Counted from the first letter of the stretch, positions 25,208 through 38,439 are shown. The stretch is 64,000 nucleotides of DNA from Nemophila menziesii (GCA_029959085.1 JARWIR010000011.1:10355840-10419839); one strand, 5' to 3'. Translations and numbers: made by a program. Notes: generated by a model from the sequence alone, not told the origin.

Positions 25208-28200
25208 CTAATCTAATTTCTCCACTATCTCTTTAATCTTTATATTCTTCACATTCCATGCTAGTAACTTCATCTTCACTATTTTCTCAATTTTCCTACA
25301 TAGATGCTCATCATTTATCACTTTCCCACCATGTTCATACTCATTTCTCAGCCACCATAAGTTATACACAAATGAAGTAATCATATTACTCACGAAGATC
25401 ATTAATTATTTACTCTTAATCTTGTTCACTTCCTTACAAATATCATCAAAAAATTTCGGCATACAATTCAAATTGCACCTGCTTAATATACTCTTTAACA
25501 CCCTCTTACTAAATGAACATTCAAAGAAAAGATGAGAGTTTGATTCAACTGCAGCTTTACAACATAAACACAGAGGATTTGTAATATTCCCCCATTGTAG
25601 CATCCTTTCTTTTTTGCTCAATCTATCATTCACTGCAATCCACGTTATAAAAGCACACCTTGGAATGTTTTTTTTTACTCCATACAAGATTGAACCAAAC
25701 TACTTGATCAGATTCTTCTTTCAAGTTAATCTTAGCAAGAGTTTTTTTAAAAGAAAACTTCATTTTAGTATTTTCAGTCCACACTTTAACATCCTCTCTA
25801 TTATTCAGTTTCACATCCTTAATAAGAGGTAAGATCTTACCTATATTTGGTGGTAATCTCCATCTACTTCCACCATAGCAATTTGAGACTGTTTTGTTAC
25901 TATTTATATCAATTTTATTTAACTCAATCCCAACTTTTTCCTGAGCACTACTCTTATCAATCCATCTATCCCAAATAATGTAAGTATCCTTCCCATTATT
26001 TACATTATGATAAATAAATTCATAAGCAATTTTTCTAACCTTCAAAATCTTCTTCCATATCCAAGAATGTGCTTGTTTCTCTTCAAGTGCCCATATGCAA
26101 TTATTTCTTACTATATTGCATTTTACCCATCTACTCCACAAATTATCTTTTTGTGCATACATTCTCCAAAAAGTGAACAATAGACACACAAGATTAATAT
26201 TCTCAATCCTCGGAATACCTAAACCTCCTTCTTGTTTGCTTGTGCATACCCTGTCCCAAGCTATTTTAGCTCATTGAGCTCCTTCATTACTTCCTTTCCA
26301 TAAGAAACTCTTCATCAGTTGATTTAATTTATATATAACCTGTTTTGGGAGTAAGAAGACACGGCACCAATACATGATTTTACTGATTAGCACACATTTA
26401 ATAAGCTCTACCCTACCAGAGTATGAGAGTAATTAAGAAGACCAATGATTTATACTACTATAAATCTTATGCACCAGTTTATTACCCTCTTCAACACTCA
26501 ACTTTTTTGACAGTAAAGGCACACCAAGATACCTAACTGGTAAACATCCCATTTTAATGTTCAATTCTTCAGATATTTTGATTCTCAACTCATAGTTAGT
26601 ACCTCCATAATAGATTTCACTTTTGTTATAATTGATATTTAGTCCAGACATCCTAGAGAACAACTCAAGCCCTTTCTTTACTTCTCTAGCAGAATCAACA
26701 TCTGGTTTTAAAAATATTAATAAATCATCTGCAAAGATGATATGATTTAATTTCATCTCATCACATTTTTTATGGTAGCTAAAGCTCTTTTTATTACCCA
26801 AATCATTAAATAGACCTGTGAAAATTTCCATACACATGGCAAACAGGTAGGGTGAAAGAGGATCACCCTGCCTTAAGCCTCTCTTCCCCTTAAAAAATCC
26901 ACAAGTTTCACCATTAATACACACTGAATAGGATGGTGTACACACACACACTGAATAGGATGCACCAGTTTATTACCCTCTTCAACACTCAACTTTTTTG
27001 ACAGTAAAGGCACACCAAGATACCTAACTGGTAAACATCCCATTTTAATGTTCAATTCTTCAGATATTTTGATTCTCAACTCATAGTTAGTACCTCTATA
27101 ATAGATTTCACTTTTGTTATAATTGATATTTAGTCCAGACATCCTAGAGAACAGCTCAAGCCCTTTCTTTACTTCTCTAGCAGAATCAACATCTGCTTTT
27201 AAAAATATTAATAAATCATCTGCAAAGATGATATGATTTAATTTCATCTCATCACATTTTTATGGTAGCTAAAGCTCTTTTTATTACCCAAATCATTAAA
27301 TAGACCTGTAAAAATTTCCATACACATGGCAAACAGGTAGGGTGAAAGAGGATCACCCTGCCTTAAGCCTCTCTTCCCCTTAAAAAATCCACAAGTTTCA
27401 CCATTAATACACACTAAATAGGATGGTGTACACACACACACACACACATTTTTACCCATCTAATAAACTTCTCAGGGAACTTAAAGGCCTTCAATACATT
27501 TAATAAAAACCTCCAGTTGACACTGTCATATGCCTTCTGAAGGTCTAGATTGATTGTACACTTTGGAGCAGAGTTTTTTTTGTCATATCCCAATACAATC
27601 TCTTGGGCTACTAAAATATTATCACCAATGTACCTGTTCCCCACATAAGCAGCCTGGTTCAAAGATATAGTAGACTTCATTACTTTTTTAAGTCTTTTGC
27701 AAATCACTCTAGAAATAGTCTTGTAAGATTGTTAGTACAGGAAATTGGCCTGAACTTTTTGACACTAGAGGCATCTTTTTCTTTTGGTATAAGCACTATA
27801 TTTGTGGCATTGATTTGAGATAATATCTTGCAATTATTTAGTGATTCCTTGACAGCTTGAGTAAAATCTTGTCCAATAACACTCCAAGAAGATTTATAAA
27901 AGGTAGAATTAAGACCATCAGGTCCAGGACTTCTATTTTCTCCTATAGAAAATACTGCATCTTTAATTTCTACATCTGTTATAGGAGATATAAGTTCAAC
28001 ACTTTTCTCATTAGACACCTGAGTATTTATTAGCCTTCCAATAGTTTCACTAGAGCATACTTCTTCACTTGTGTCTTCAGTCCCAAGTAGTTGAGTATAG
28101 AACTGAATAAATTCTTGCTTAATGAGATTAGGATTATCTATTACCTCCCCTGTGTCAGTGATAAGTGTGGAGATATTTTTTCTAGCAATCCTCCCTTTAA

Positions 28201-29308
28201 CAACTTTGTAGAAATAGGCTGAATTACAATCCATTTCATTAATAGCTACACATTTTGCTTTTTGTTTCATAATATTATATTGAATAGTTATAGCCTCTTG
28301 AAGATTACCATTTAGTATCTTCTCCTCCTGTAGTATATTAGAGTTTGTATTCCCAGTCATGATTTTCATCTGAATCTCATCTAGTTGAGTCTTTATCTGT
28401 TCTATCTCTAAACTGTTCTTTTTGAAATATATATTATTAAATTTCTTAAGAGCAGCTTTCACATTCTTCTGTTTAACACAAACTCTATACATTCCATTAC
28501 CTTCAACATTAATACTCCATGCCTCCTTCACTATATCAATATACTTCTCATGTTTGGACCAAATGTTAAAAAATCTTAATTGACTTTGAATAAATTTCTT
28601 CTCACCACCAATATTTAATTTAAGTGCACAATGATCAGAAGATGATGGTGGATGAATAATTACACTAGACTTCAAAGAATCTATCCATCTAGTATTAATA
28701 AACACCCTATCTATTTTACTAGCCCTGAATTGATCACTTGTACTCTTGTTAGTCCATGTATAATATTGTCCTCCATAATTGTGCTCATATAAACCTGAGT
28801 CATCTATACAGTCAATGAATTCTTGAGCTCCTCTCTCTAAATCAGTACAATTCAACCTATCTTTAATACTGAGTATCTCATTAAAATCACCCATGAACCC
28901 CAACTTTTCTTTCTCATATATCTTGCACCAATTCACCATGTCACTCCACAACATCCTCCTATCTTCATCTGAGTTACTTGCATAGACCATTCCAATATAT
29001 AACACTTCATTATTCTCTTTCACTTTAATCTGAAGAATCATAGCTTGAGATGTTTGATCAATCAAATTAATGTCAGCAAATTTATTATCCCATAACACCC
29101 ATATCCTTCCACTATCATCTTTACTATAGTTGTGCATCATCTCAAGATGAGAGAAATGAGCACTTATTATATCACGATAATTGTTATATCTAACCTTTGT
29201 TTCCAAAAGCCCAATTACCTTCACATTATTACTACCTAGAAATCTTTTAACATTTAACTGCCTGAGGAGACTATTAAACCACCTCACATTCCAAGAAGCT
29301 ATTATCAT
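25208..29308 (-). pseudogene. LINE ORF2 (endonuclease, reverse transcriptase, zf-RVT), frameshifted
   Basis: The first 534 codons (29308-27704) are open: ASWNVRWFNSL, LLETKV, MGDFNEIL, SKIDRVFIN and SSSDHCAL mark an APE-type endonuclease, followed by NRSPGPDGLNSTFYKSSW of the reverse transcriptase. A single-base shift after FRPISCTNNL breaks the frame. It continues at 27707 (LDLQKAYDSVNWRFL), then RQGDPLSPYLFAMCMEIF, the catalytic FADDLLIF (present twice because of a duplication) and GCLPVRYLGVPL. The C-terminus (26189-25208, two more shifts) holds the zf-RVT CAFITWIAVNDRL and CLCCKAAVESNSHLFFEC. Function when intact is target-primed reverse transcription. This copy cannot make the whole polyprotein. 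Confidence 0.92.
26470..27450 (-). repeat. 490-bp tandem duplication inside LINE reverse transcriptase
   Basis: CTCTTCCCCTTAAAAAATCC occurs at 26881 and 27371. The surrounding 490 bp match almost perfectly, including RQGDPLSPY, FADDLLIF and the GVPLL motif. The junction near 26940-26961 contains a CA run and a copy of TGAATAGGATG. The outer edge holds a longer (CA)n at about 27431-27447. Slippage or recombination at the CA runs is a plausible cause. Confidence 0.95.
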
Positions 29309-30519
29309 ATGTTTGGTGGTCTAGTAATCTCTTCCCCACCTTCACGATTGATAAATGTAAGTATATCCTTATCAATCTGACTCTGTTCTCCATCTTGTAG
29401 TCTGCTAAAGGAGTTTCTTAAAGCAACTGAAGTTGATCCTTTATTATTTTCAGAGCTTCTATTGTTCTTTACCACTTGCCATTCATCTACCACTGCCTTT
29501 CCTTTATCAATTATAGTTGCATTCACCTGTTTGGGCATCCATACCTTCTGAGTGTTATTACACTTTGTTTCCACATGCCCTAACTTATTACACTTCTTAC
29601 ACACTATAGGTCTCCATTCATACTCCACTTTAACCTCCTGAAGTTCTTCAATACCTATATCAACCCATAAACTCTCAGGTTGTTCATCTTTTATACCAAT
29701 TTCTACACAAACTCTGGCATATCCAAGTCTAGTCTTAGTTTCAGTGATACTATCCATCTGAATTGGTATGCCAACACCACTAGCAACATATCCTAATCCT
29801 CTTTGCGTCCATAGATTCATTGGTACATTAATCAATTTCACCCATATAGGAATCTTTGCTATATCAAGTTTATCAAACTGCATTCCAGCTACCCAAGGAC
29901 GAAGAAGTAACGGCTTACCATTAATATGCCATAGCTGCTCGAGAGCTTTGTTGTAAAACTGTTGATTCTCAAATTTGAAGACAACACTTCCTTTTAGATT
30001 CGATTTGATCTCCACTTTGCCCATTTTACTCCATTCATACCTCACAAAATTGGCAATAGCATAGAACGGAGGTGGATTATCTATGAATTGCCCTATAAGA
30101 CAGTTCACCCATTGTTCTGCTCATTCTTCTAAGACATCTTCCGGTGGCTTAATAACTCTCTTGCCCTGAATACTAACCAGTTCGTGATGTTCAAGTTTAA
30201 CTGAATTTTTTGCACATCCAAACAATTTCGACCACGAGACACTTTTCAATTTACTTATATTCTCAGTTTCAACCAGATCTGTGTCCTCAACTTGTTCTTC
30301 TTCAGTTCTACTTTTTAAATCATCTTCTTTCAACTCTTGAACAGTCCCTTCTTTCTCATCTTTATACGATTCTGGAGTATTCAAGAGATTCGAGCTCGGT
30401 GATAACATTTCCTTTGTAATATCTCGATACTTCATCTTCGATTTAGGTTGTTTACTTGATCCGTTGTTCATTTTGTTAAATTTCGCTGAATTAAACATTT
30501 TTGTCATAGTGAGAGTCAA
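29305..30519 (-). pseudogene. LINE ORF1 (DUF4283-like plus CCHC zinc knuckle), one stop
   Basis: Starts at an ATG at 30519 and would be 404 residues were it not for an in-frame TGA at 30123-30121 (after DVLEE; the frame continues AEQWVNCLIGQF). The N-terminal third is charged and Lys/Glu-rich. The middle resembles the RNA-binding-like domain of plant LINE ORF1 proteins (PIWVKLINVPMNLWTQRGLG). Then comes a CCHC knuckle CKKCNKLGHVETKC (C-x2-C-x4-H-x4-C). ORF1 proteins coat LINE RNA. The stop codon overlaps the ORF2 start as ATGA (29308-29305), a layout that suggests coupled or reinitiated translation. Only the single TGA prevents a complete protein. Confidence 0.85.
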
Positions 30520-30836
30520 CTAAAATAAACGAAAAAGGAAAATGAAGGTGTAAAAACGAAAAATCTAGGCGGAGAAAGGTTAGGAGAGATGGAAATGATG
30601 TGTAGGAGTGTAGAGGAGTGGATCGGTGATGTGGGAGAGAGAGAAAATTCTTTGCTAGATCCCAAAAATTTTGGAATAAACAATGAATCTGGATAGGATA
30701 AAAGCAAAAAATGGAAAAAAGGTGTAAAATGTGGTGGAAAATTAAAAAAAGGAAAATGGAATAATGATTAGTGGATGAATGAGTAGAGAGGATTTTTTAG
30801 CTATGTTGACTCTCATTTGACTCTTTTTAAAAACGT

Positions 30837-30921
30837 GTGGCGTGAATTGGTTGGTTAACAATCGTTAATTAGATCAAGAAAATAAATAGATTAACGATTG
30901 TTAACCAACCAATTCACGCCA
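30837..30921. repeat. Perfect 32-bp hairpin in the split MITE
   Basis: The 32-nt stretch at 30837-30868, starting GTGGCGTGAATTGG, is the exact reverse complement of 30890-30921, with a 21-nt loop. It is the central palindrome of the MITE. Its left side has been partly replaced and duplicated by the LINE target site. Confidence 0.9.
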
Positions 30922-30983
30922 CGTCATTAGATGGTATTTGGTGGTATGATTTTGGATGGTATATATCATTACTCAACTATTTA

Positions 30984-33329
30984 ACATCGATTTCATATCT
31001 GATATGTTGGTGATATCTTTTTGGTGTAATATACAATCATAAATTATTATATATAACCTAAAATCTCATAATAAATGTTGTAAAACAAATTCTCTTTAAC
31101 TCTTGTACATCATGATAGTGGAGTTTTTTATATCTTCTCAAAACTGAAATTTTAAGATGAAAACTCTAATTTAAGAAAAAAAAGATATTTTTATATTAGT
31201 AAAAACCACTGCTTTCTTACTAATAAAAATAGAAGTACCTTTTATATATGTTAATATTTTTTATTTAGTAGTCTTATCTCAAAAAAAATTATACCATTTC
31301 GACTATCCAATTCTAATAATTACCAACCAATATCAACTGGAATATCTTTAAAATTTTTAAAAAATATTAGGATTCATTGAATTTAAAATTTATCCAAACA
31401 TAAAGCCTATGATAATTAAGAAATTGGATAATATATACTTAAGAATTTAACATATAGTATATGATTTGAGCAATCTAGTGTAATTAAAATAATTCAAGAA
31501 ATATCAGAGTCTTATCTTAGGAAGCACATATTCTGGAAAGTAGAGTTTTAACTCATACAGTTTAAAAGATGAAAACCATATGTTTTTTTAATTGAATTTT
31601 TTATATTTATATTCAACACTTATCTTTTTAAGTATTAAACCTCAAATGTAAAGTATTTTCTTCTTTTGAATTTTTTCTAATTTTTTAGGAAATAATGATA
31701 AAAATTATTTTGAAAGACCTTTACAGAATTTTTATAACCAAAACTATCTACTATTTACCTTTAAACAGGAATTTTCTCGGCTGGAATTTGATATATTTAA
31801 TTTTTTTCTGGTTATATCTCATACGCTGAGTATTTATGATACCAATATATTATTTTTCCTAAAAATCACTATATTAATTGATAGGAAGAAACTATCCCAT
31901 TATTCTTTATATTTATCTAGGATACAATAATCACTAGGATACAATAATCAAGTAAAAAAGGGAACATAACTAGATTAAGCACGCATAGGAGGGAGGTGGT
32001 CTTGCTTAACTTCGCGAGGCAAACGACGTGCGACATTGACACTAATTTTAGGCACAATCTCTAAAGATCGTTTGTACCTAGTAAACCGCTATGCTAACAT
32101 GTGATATAACCTTAGAAGTAAAGGGGAGAGTGACACATAACAACATTAAAAAATTATATAAATGGGAGTAAATGTGTATAACGATAAAACCATTGTGTTA
32201 TTGGAATTTACACCTTAAACACTTGCAATAAATATTATAGTATTCTAACTTATGTTGTTTCCACTTATACATATTATTTATACTTACATGTCATCTCTAC
32301 AATGACTACACAATCACATAATGATACCCCCCAAATCTAACACTTCCTGTCACATACCAATTACCTATCAAATTCACAACAAATCTAATTAGTAGAATTT
32401 TTCTTATACATCTATCATAGTCTATGTAAAACAGAAGATCCCAACTAATTGAGACTGTTCTAGTTGAAATTCAAATTCAACAACGTTTTGCACCAACCAG
32501 AAAGAACGTGGAAGGCGAACCTCAGTCTTCTCACTAGTCTATCATAGTAAAGTTAATAACCACTCGCGTGGTAGGACTAGCCTTAGAAGGAAGTGATCCA
32601 ACTAGCAGCCACAAAAAGGGTATTAGACATCACACCCTCGTGCTTCACATGAGAATGTTTCTAAGAAATGGACCTAATAAATTTTGGTAGCGAATAACCA
32701 AAAGAATTAAACTCAAAATTCGAGGTTGCTCAAGCAAAACTGAGATACATGCCAACTCATCATATAGAGATAATTGTTCTATATGTCTCTCTATTATAAT
32801 AATATTATGAATAAAGATATTGGGAAGTATTCGATTAGTATACTCTGTTTACCTTGTTCAATAAATCAGATTCAACATTAAAAAGAAAATATTTCCTGAA
32901 ATCTTTATTAGGCAATTAGTATACACATGTTATATGTATCCTAAAAAATTCTCACTCCAATCTCTTAGACCAGTTATCGAACTCACCAACCTTGGAATAA
33001 GGAAGCACCAGTAGAAAATCTCAATTCAAACCTCCTTTAGGTAATGGAGTCCATAGAAGCTAGACCTAACTTGTCGCCTTTATAAAACCTTTGATACCTT
33101 CATTAGATACTTGAGCACAACATATCGGCCTAAGAGGACACTATAGTTGAATTTAGATTCTTACCTTTAAACAGTTCATCTAGTACCAAGAGTATTCCTA
33201 AGGGGTCACCCTGGTTAACACTCCTACATACGGGTATTTAGTACAGATAGTAGGTCTAACGTGTCACAATGGTCAAATCTCAACATATTCTTTGAGACAG
33301 GTTATCAAGTATAGACATTAGGCTAAAGG
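30984..33329. other. AT-rich intergenic DNA, no gene recognised
   Basis: No open frame of note and no RNA gene or transposon domain seen. A short direct doubling (CTAGGATACAATAATCA) occurs near 31917-31950. The region may be old non-coding retrotransposon sequence. Confidence 0.45.
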
Positions 33330-34880
33330 AATACTGGTGTCGCCTAGGGTGTGATAAAAATAAGATAAATATAAGCCAAAAAACAATGCACTTTCACCCT
33401 AGACAAGCACAGTACTGCAAGAATTACAGGTTGTATGCAAGTTCTAATGAAAATTTAAATATGTTCTCAGGGACTTGGTCTGTTATACGAATTAGCATAA
33501 ATAACGAGTAGACAGTAATTAATTAAAAGACAGAAAATAAATAGGAATAAATTTGAGATAATTAATTAAACTAAGAAAAATAAAAGACAATAAATAAAAG
33601 ATGAGAAATATGAGATGGGAAGTGTAGCTTAGGTTTTGCTATTATGCACTAATCCTTCTAATTCTTTCTATCAAATTATAGTTAATGAGGGAGATAACTA
33701 GCTCTTAGATACTTAGACAGGATTCTAAACTCCCATACCTTAGACCTTGAGAGCGACTAACGGGGATACAGACACACCACGAGGCTAGTTTAAATAGGGT
33801 TAACAAGCACAACCAAGGCACTAAGCAATCAATTCCAAACATGGTGATAGTGGTTAAATTTTACCCTAATGACTATCTAACTAGAATTAGTGTTGTCAAG
33901 ACCAATATCGACACTAGACGTTATGTGGTGTTTCAATAATTAGACACCCAACTAAATTGATCATCTAATTACTATTAAGGTAATACTATACCTGTGCACT
34001 AGCAACGAAAACAGTCATTAAATCAAAACACATAAACAGATATATAGGTAAGAAGCTAATGTCAGATTGAAACATATAATTCCCAAAGAAACTTAGATAG
34101 AAAGAAAATAGAATTCATAGATTATACATGATGCAAAACCCAAGTTATGGAAAAATTAGTTCATACCTGAAGGAAATAAACTAAAAGAAAAAATAGAAGA
34201 CTCCATCTCGCTCTCTTCAATAATTCTGATGATAATAAACCTAAAGACTAATTACTATGAGGCAAAGATGATTTACAAGTGATATAAGGGTGTATTTATA
34301 GTGCATAGAAGCCCTAATTCGTTTTCTTGAAGGAGAAGGAAAGTATTGGACTCCTAGCCCAACTCAAATTCGTAACCCTAAAATATGAAATCAGGCTCGT
34401 TTTTGTTTTGGTCCTAAAAACTTCAATTATTATCCGTTTTACGCGTATGAGTAGTCGAAATTTATCGTCTTAGAAAGATCTTTAACTTTGCTCCTGACCG
34501 TTATTCGACATTCCTAACCAATTTTGAGATCTAAGTTGATTTGTGGTCGTGGGTGGTGAAATTCAGATTTATTTGACAACTTCTTCTTTTCATACTTTAG
34601 CTTTTCTTACCTTATCTTCAATTTCTATGCTTATCTTATTTCATTATCTCTTAGTCTTTGACTTGGACTCTAATTAATCTTCATAATTATCTTAAAAAAT
34701 TCACACTAAATAAATAATTAAACCCAATATGCTCTAAAAATAATAATTTATTAAATCAAGACTAGAAATAGGAAAGTGTAATAATTCTCAAGAAAATCGA
34801 CTAGAATGACTTCTAAATCACTAAAAATGATGTCTCTAACTAATATTAAATCATCACAAATGACGAGAAATCATATACCA
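33330..34880 (-). mobile_element. Possible non-coding LTR-retrotransposon remnant
   Basis: The segment has the patchwork typical of decayed plant LTR elements: GTTCTCAGGGACTTGG near 33463 resembles the reverse of a gypsy LTR end, followed by long low-complexity stretches without open frames. There is no LTR pair, primer-binding site, polypurine tract or protein motif that I can point to. Assignment is by general resemblance only. Confidence 0.25.
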
Positions 34881-36770
34881 TTTGTTACAACTCGATTTAA
34901 TCCCTCATAAAGTTTTCGATTTTGATAAATAGGCCTACGGGGAGAGTGGAGATAATAAAGGTAAGATCTTCACAATCACCTCAATAAAACCTCAACTCAA
35001 CTATTTAAAAGTTTTTGTTGGGTAAATAATTGGTACATCCTCATGATCATACAAATGATAAACTTGACTCAACACTTATGAAGAAGTTATAAATTAAATA
35101 ATGGTTAAGATATTCACGTAACCAGTAATAAATTAGACTTACCTACTATATAGTGGTTGTAAAAACCAACAAAGGTTGGACCTTTAAGGGACTATCAAGC
35201 AAATGAGGGTTAGTTTCTCAAGTCACCATGCCCGGGTTAAACCAAGCATCATAACAATTGTATAACATCGCTAGACTTCATTCAAAACCATTAAGATAAG
35301 CCAGTAAGGATAAAAGAGTCACATATAACAAGGCAAGAGTTTGTCCCGCTAAGAACTAAGGGAAGGAAATGTCTAACAAAAAAATCATGGAAACATAATG
35401 TGTTAAAATAAAATCCACTTAAAATGTTTCAAACAAACAAAACAAACGGTGTGTGTTCATAAGTAATGCAAAATAAACATATAAAAAGGAATATATTAAA
35501 TATCATATAAGAAAACGTATATTCCATTAGGGTCAATTGTGCTACAGGAGGTAGGTGAGTATGAACTTCAATTCATGTCATCATCTAAACCGAATATATC
35601 CCATTAAATATTTGTATTTATGCTAGAGTGTTGGGAAATTTTTTGGTGCTTTATTGTGTTTCTAGCCATGCCTTTGTAGTTGGCATGATTCTTGTTGACT
35701 GGAACTATTGTATGAATCTTTTCATATTCAAGCTTTATTGACCCAAACAATTTGGTTGTCGAGAAGGCTCACACAATACATGCATTCCCTAAGTAACACC
35801 AAAAAAATCAAGTCTTCAAGTTACTTGAATTCTCGCATTCTCGAAAATTCTATCCATGGTAACACAAACTTTCATTGAGAGTCAAAATAAAGCATGGAAG
35901 TTTGGTGATCGTGTCACTAAAATCTTCACTATAGTGATTGTGTCACCAAAATCTTCACTACGGTGATAAGACATCTCACTAGAGGTGTAAAATCTTCTCT
36001 AGAAGTAGTAATGCCCATGGAGAGGTGGGTAGATGATTCATTTAATATAGACCTGGAAAACATAACATGAATTTAATGAAGAATTTACTTATACCTTGCA
36101 CCAATGGTAAACCCAGATTAAAATTGTACAACGTGCAAGCATACATGAGGAGTTTTGAACTTGCAAACATGAATATTATTCATGCATAACAACATATCCA
36201 CATGTAATGCTATATCATAAGAAACAAAAATGTACATATCCATAAAAAAACCATAACATATTATAAGGTATCATGACATATTGGAAAAGAGGAAAGTTGA
36301 AGATCACTTTCTTATAACGAAGAAGAGTACATCCTAAAAAGAGTTAAAGTACAAAAAATATCATAAGCATCTCTGTCGTTATTCTTGAATCTTATAACAC
36401 GAAAAAAAACTTTCTACGAATCGTTGACCTATGAAGAGATAAGAAAAGAAGAGTCATAATCTAATTTGACTCTTTTATCCCAATATTATTGAAGGAAATC
36501 CAACAAAGTGGCTCGGGGTATCACTTTAGCAAGATCCTTAAGTGTTTGGTCAAATTCACTTGACATATTAATATCATAGACCGCATGAACCCAAACATAA
36601 TAAAAGACAAGAAGGTATTGGTAAAGATCACTCTACAACTCTAATACTCTAATGTAGAACTGGTACGCATCTTTCTATGAATCCTCTTAGGCTATTCTTT
36701 TCAAGCGCCTTACAAATTGAGAGCATTTCATCCACCTTAAAATCAGCATGGTCTACAAAAATAGTTTCTT
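34881..36770. other. Intergenic DNA, no gene recognised
   Basis: Contains a small tandem motif near 35907-35962 (GTGAT.GTGTCAC.AAAATCTTCACTA, about 29 bp, two copies plus part of a third). Nothing else supported. Confidence 0.45.
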
Positions 36771-36774
36771 TCGG

Positions 36775-37830
36775 GTATCAAACAGAATCTTTTAGAAAGA
36801 TAGCTCTAGAATGTTTTACCCTTATTTGCATGAAGCTTAGTGGATATTTGAGCGACATGTCACAAGACACATAAAGTAAGGTGATGTGTTCTTACGTGGC
36901 CTATATAAAATTGTATATAGAATTGTGCACATACATGTGAGAGTTTCCAAGAAGTGCCGAAGGATCCTTAGATTTATTTCTCAATAGGGGAAAGCTGACA
37001 CTGCTTCATTATGGCCCCAAAGAAGCTTGTAGTTTTAGATAAACCCTGCTCGTGGTGGAGGAGTAGAGTTGAAAGCAAGGGGTCTCTTGTTTATCCTTCG
37101 AGAGTAAAAAATAGAAACTATGTCACCTTAATCACTCTAAATGGAAATCAATATGAAATACGGACATATGATGAAGATGATCTTACAGGTCCTTCATTGC
37201 ATCTACAAACTTATGGTAAAACTAATTGAGGTTGTAGTCCAAATAATGTGATTCTACTATAATTTAGAATTTATATCTCAGTGATACCCTTATATCTTGG
37301 AAATGCAAAAAAAATAATGATATATTTTAATCATCTACCAAAGTAGAGATTCCTATAAAATATGTGGTAAGGTATAAGCTTATTTGGTTATGAAGATTTC
37401 TTACAAAACTTGATTTTTCTAAAATTCACCAAACTACGTTACTTGTTCCAAGTTCTTTCACAATCAATTTTTTTTTCAGTCATATCTATGAAGAAACTCA
37501 AAAAATATTTAAAATGATTGTCATTTGACATGCCTTTGATCGGCAAGTCATCACATTCACACATATATCTGCGTGTTACTTAATCACATATATGATCACC
37601 AAGTCGATAAGCTATAAATTGGCATTATTATATATAAAAAATCCAAGTATAAATACCATATTATTCAAATATATTATTTCCTAATAATTACATTAATCGA
37701 GAATTGAAAACTATAGTACTTTATATAATGATTTTGATATAATATCTTAAATTCTTGGTATTGATATCGTGTCGTGAATTGTAAAAAAATTGTTCAATTT
37801 TTTATTATAGTTAATTTGATTAGTCATAAT
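36775..37830 (+). repeat. Module C1, diverged relative of the AGO-upstream DNA
   Basis: Parallels 39165-39960: GATAGCTCTAGAATGTTTTA, ATGTCACAAGACACATAAAG, CTGACACTGCTTCATTATG and the TTTGACATGCCTTTGATCG run. It also parallels 2480-3000 of duplication A more weakly (GGTTATG.AGATTTCTTA, CATCACA.TC.CACATATAT). It lacks the SINE seen in A and B. A frame of 72 codons at 37011-37229 (start MAPKKLVVLDKPCSWW) has a diverged, frameshifted counterpart at 39393. I do not recognise the protein. Confidence 0.75.
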
Positions 37831-37974
37831 TATATACAAATCCTACAATGGCCATTTACGACTTTTAACGTATAAAAATTGATGCGTATAGTGAATTATG
37901 GGGCGATGTCCTATTTTTTTACAATTCCTACAAGCCCATTTTGGTCTTATATTGCATTTTCTTGAATGGTCTTG

Positions 37975-38125
37975 TAGTAGATATTCATTTGTCGAATTTC
38001 CATTTAGGCCTTATACTTCATTTTTCCTAATTGTTTTGTACTAAATATTCATTTGGCTCAAAAGATGAAATTTGTCGTATACGTGTGTTTTTTGAATTGC
38101 TTTACAGTTAATATTCATTTGACAC
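37975..38125 (+). repeat. About 65-bp tandem repeat, 3 copies
   Basis: ATATTCATTT recurs at 37981, 38045 and 38111, each copy ending a unit that includes CATTT or TTGAAT with CTTGTAGTA or TTTGTACTA variants. Degenerate. It leads directly into the 22-bp minisatellite. Confidence 0.6.
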
Positions 38126-38164
38126 AACTGCTGAAGATGGTTAGACATCCCAATTAAGTTTTCC

Positions 38165-38335
38165 GCACAACCTAGTAAATTTTTTCGCACATCCAGTAAA
38201 TTGTATCTCACAACCCAGTGAACTGCATCACAACCCAGTGAATTGTGTCGCACAACCCAGTGACTTGTATCGCACAACCCAGTGCATTGTATCATACAAC
38301 CTAGTGAATTGTGTCACACAACCCACAAAGCCCAG
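38165..38335 (+). repeat. 22-bp minisatellite, about 8 copies
   Basis: Units of the type CACAACCCAGTGAATTGTATCG start near 38167, 38188, 38210, 38229, 38251, 38273, 38295 and 38317. Because 22 is not a multiple of three, the open frames crossing it (38041-38295, minus) are not a credible repeated-domain protein. Confidence 0.92.
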
Positions 38336-38439
38336 TGAAGGGTATTATGGACTAAATTATTAGTAAAATGGGTTAGAACATATGAAGAAAGTTTGTTGGG
38401 TTGTGGACCTTTTGGATTAATCGCTATATATATATATAT

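Larger units (their letters stand above)
24958..30837 (-). mobile_element. Near full-length plant LINE (about 5.9 kb), disabled
   Basis: Complete LINE layout on the minus strand: 5' leader (30837-30520), ORF1 with zinc knuckle (30519-29305), ORF2 with endonuclease, reverse transcriptase and zinc-binding C-terminus (29308-25208), a 3' UTR and a poly(A) run (T-run at 24958-24968). The 8-bp target duplication TGGCGTGA occurs at 24950-24957 and 30838-30845. Its target was a MULE MITE. Lesions include a TGA in ORF1, a frameshift near 27715, a CA-repeat expansion near 27431-27450, a 490-bp internal duplication and more shifts after 26190. Most domains are still easy to read, so the copy is relatively young. 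Confidence 0.93.
24911..30974. mobile_element. Mutator-type MITE (176 bp) split by a LINE insertion
   Basis: The outer ends are GAGTAATAATATATACC (24911) and GGTATATATCATTACTC (ending 30974), good terminal inverted repeats. They are flanked by the identical 9-bp sequence AACTATTTA (24902-24910 and 30975-30983), the length typical of MULE transposition. The MITE parts are 24911-24957 and 30846-30974, together 176 bp and strongly palindromic. Everything between them is a LINE with its own target duplication. No transposase is encoded. Confidence 0.85.

Noticed and set aside
38041..38295. Repeated-domain protein (HWVVR-like repeats), minus strand
   Set aside because: It is the shadow of a 22-bp minisatellite. 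The unit is not a multiple of three and the frame changes from copy to copy.
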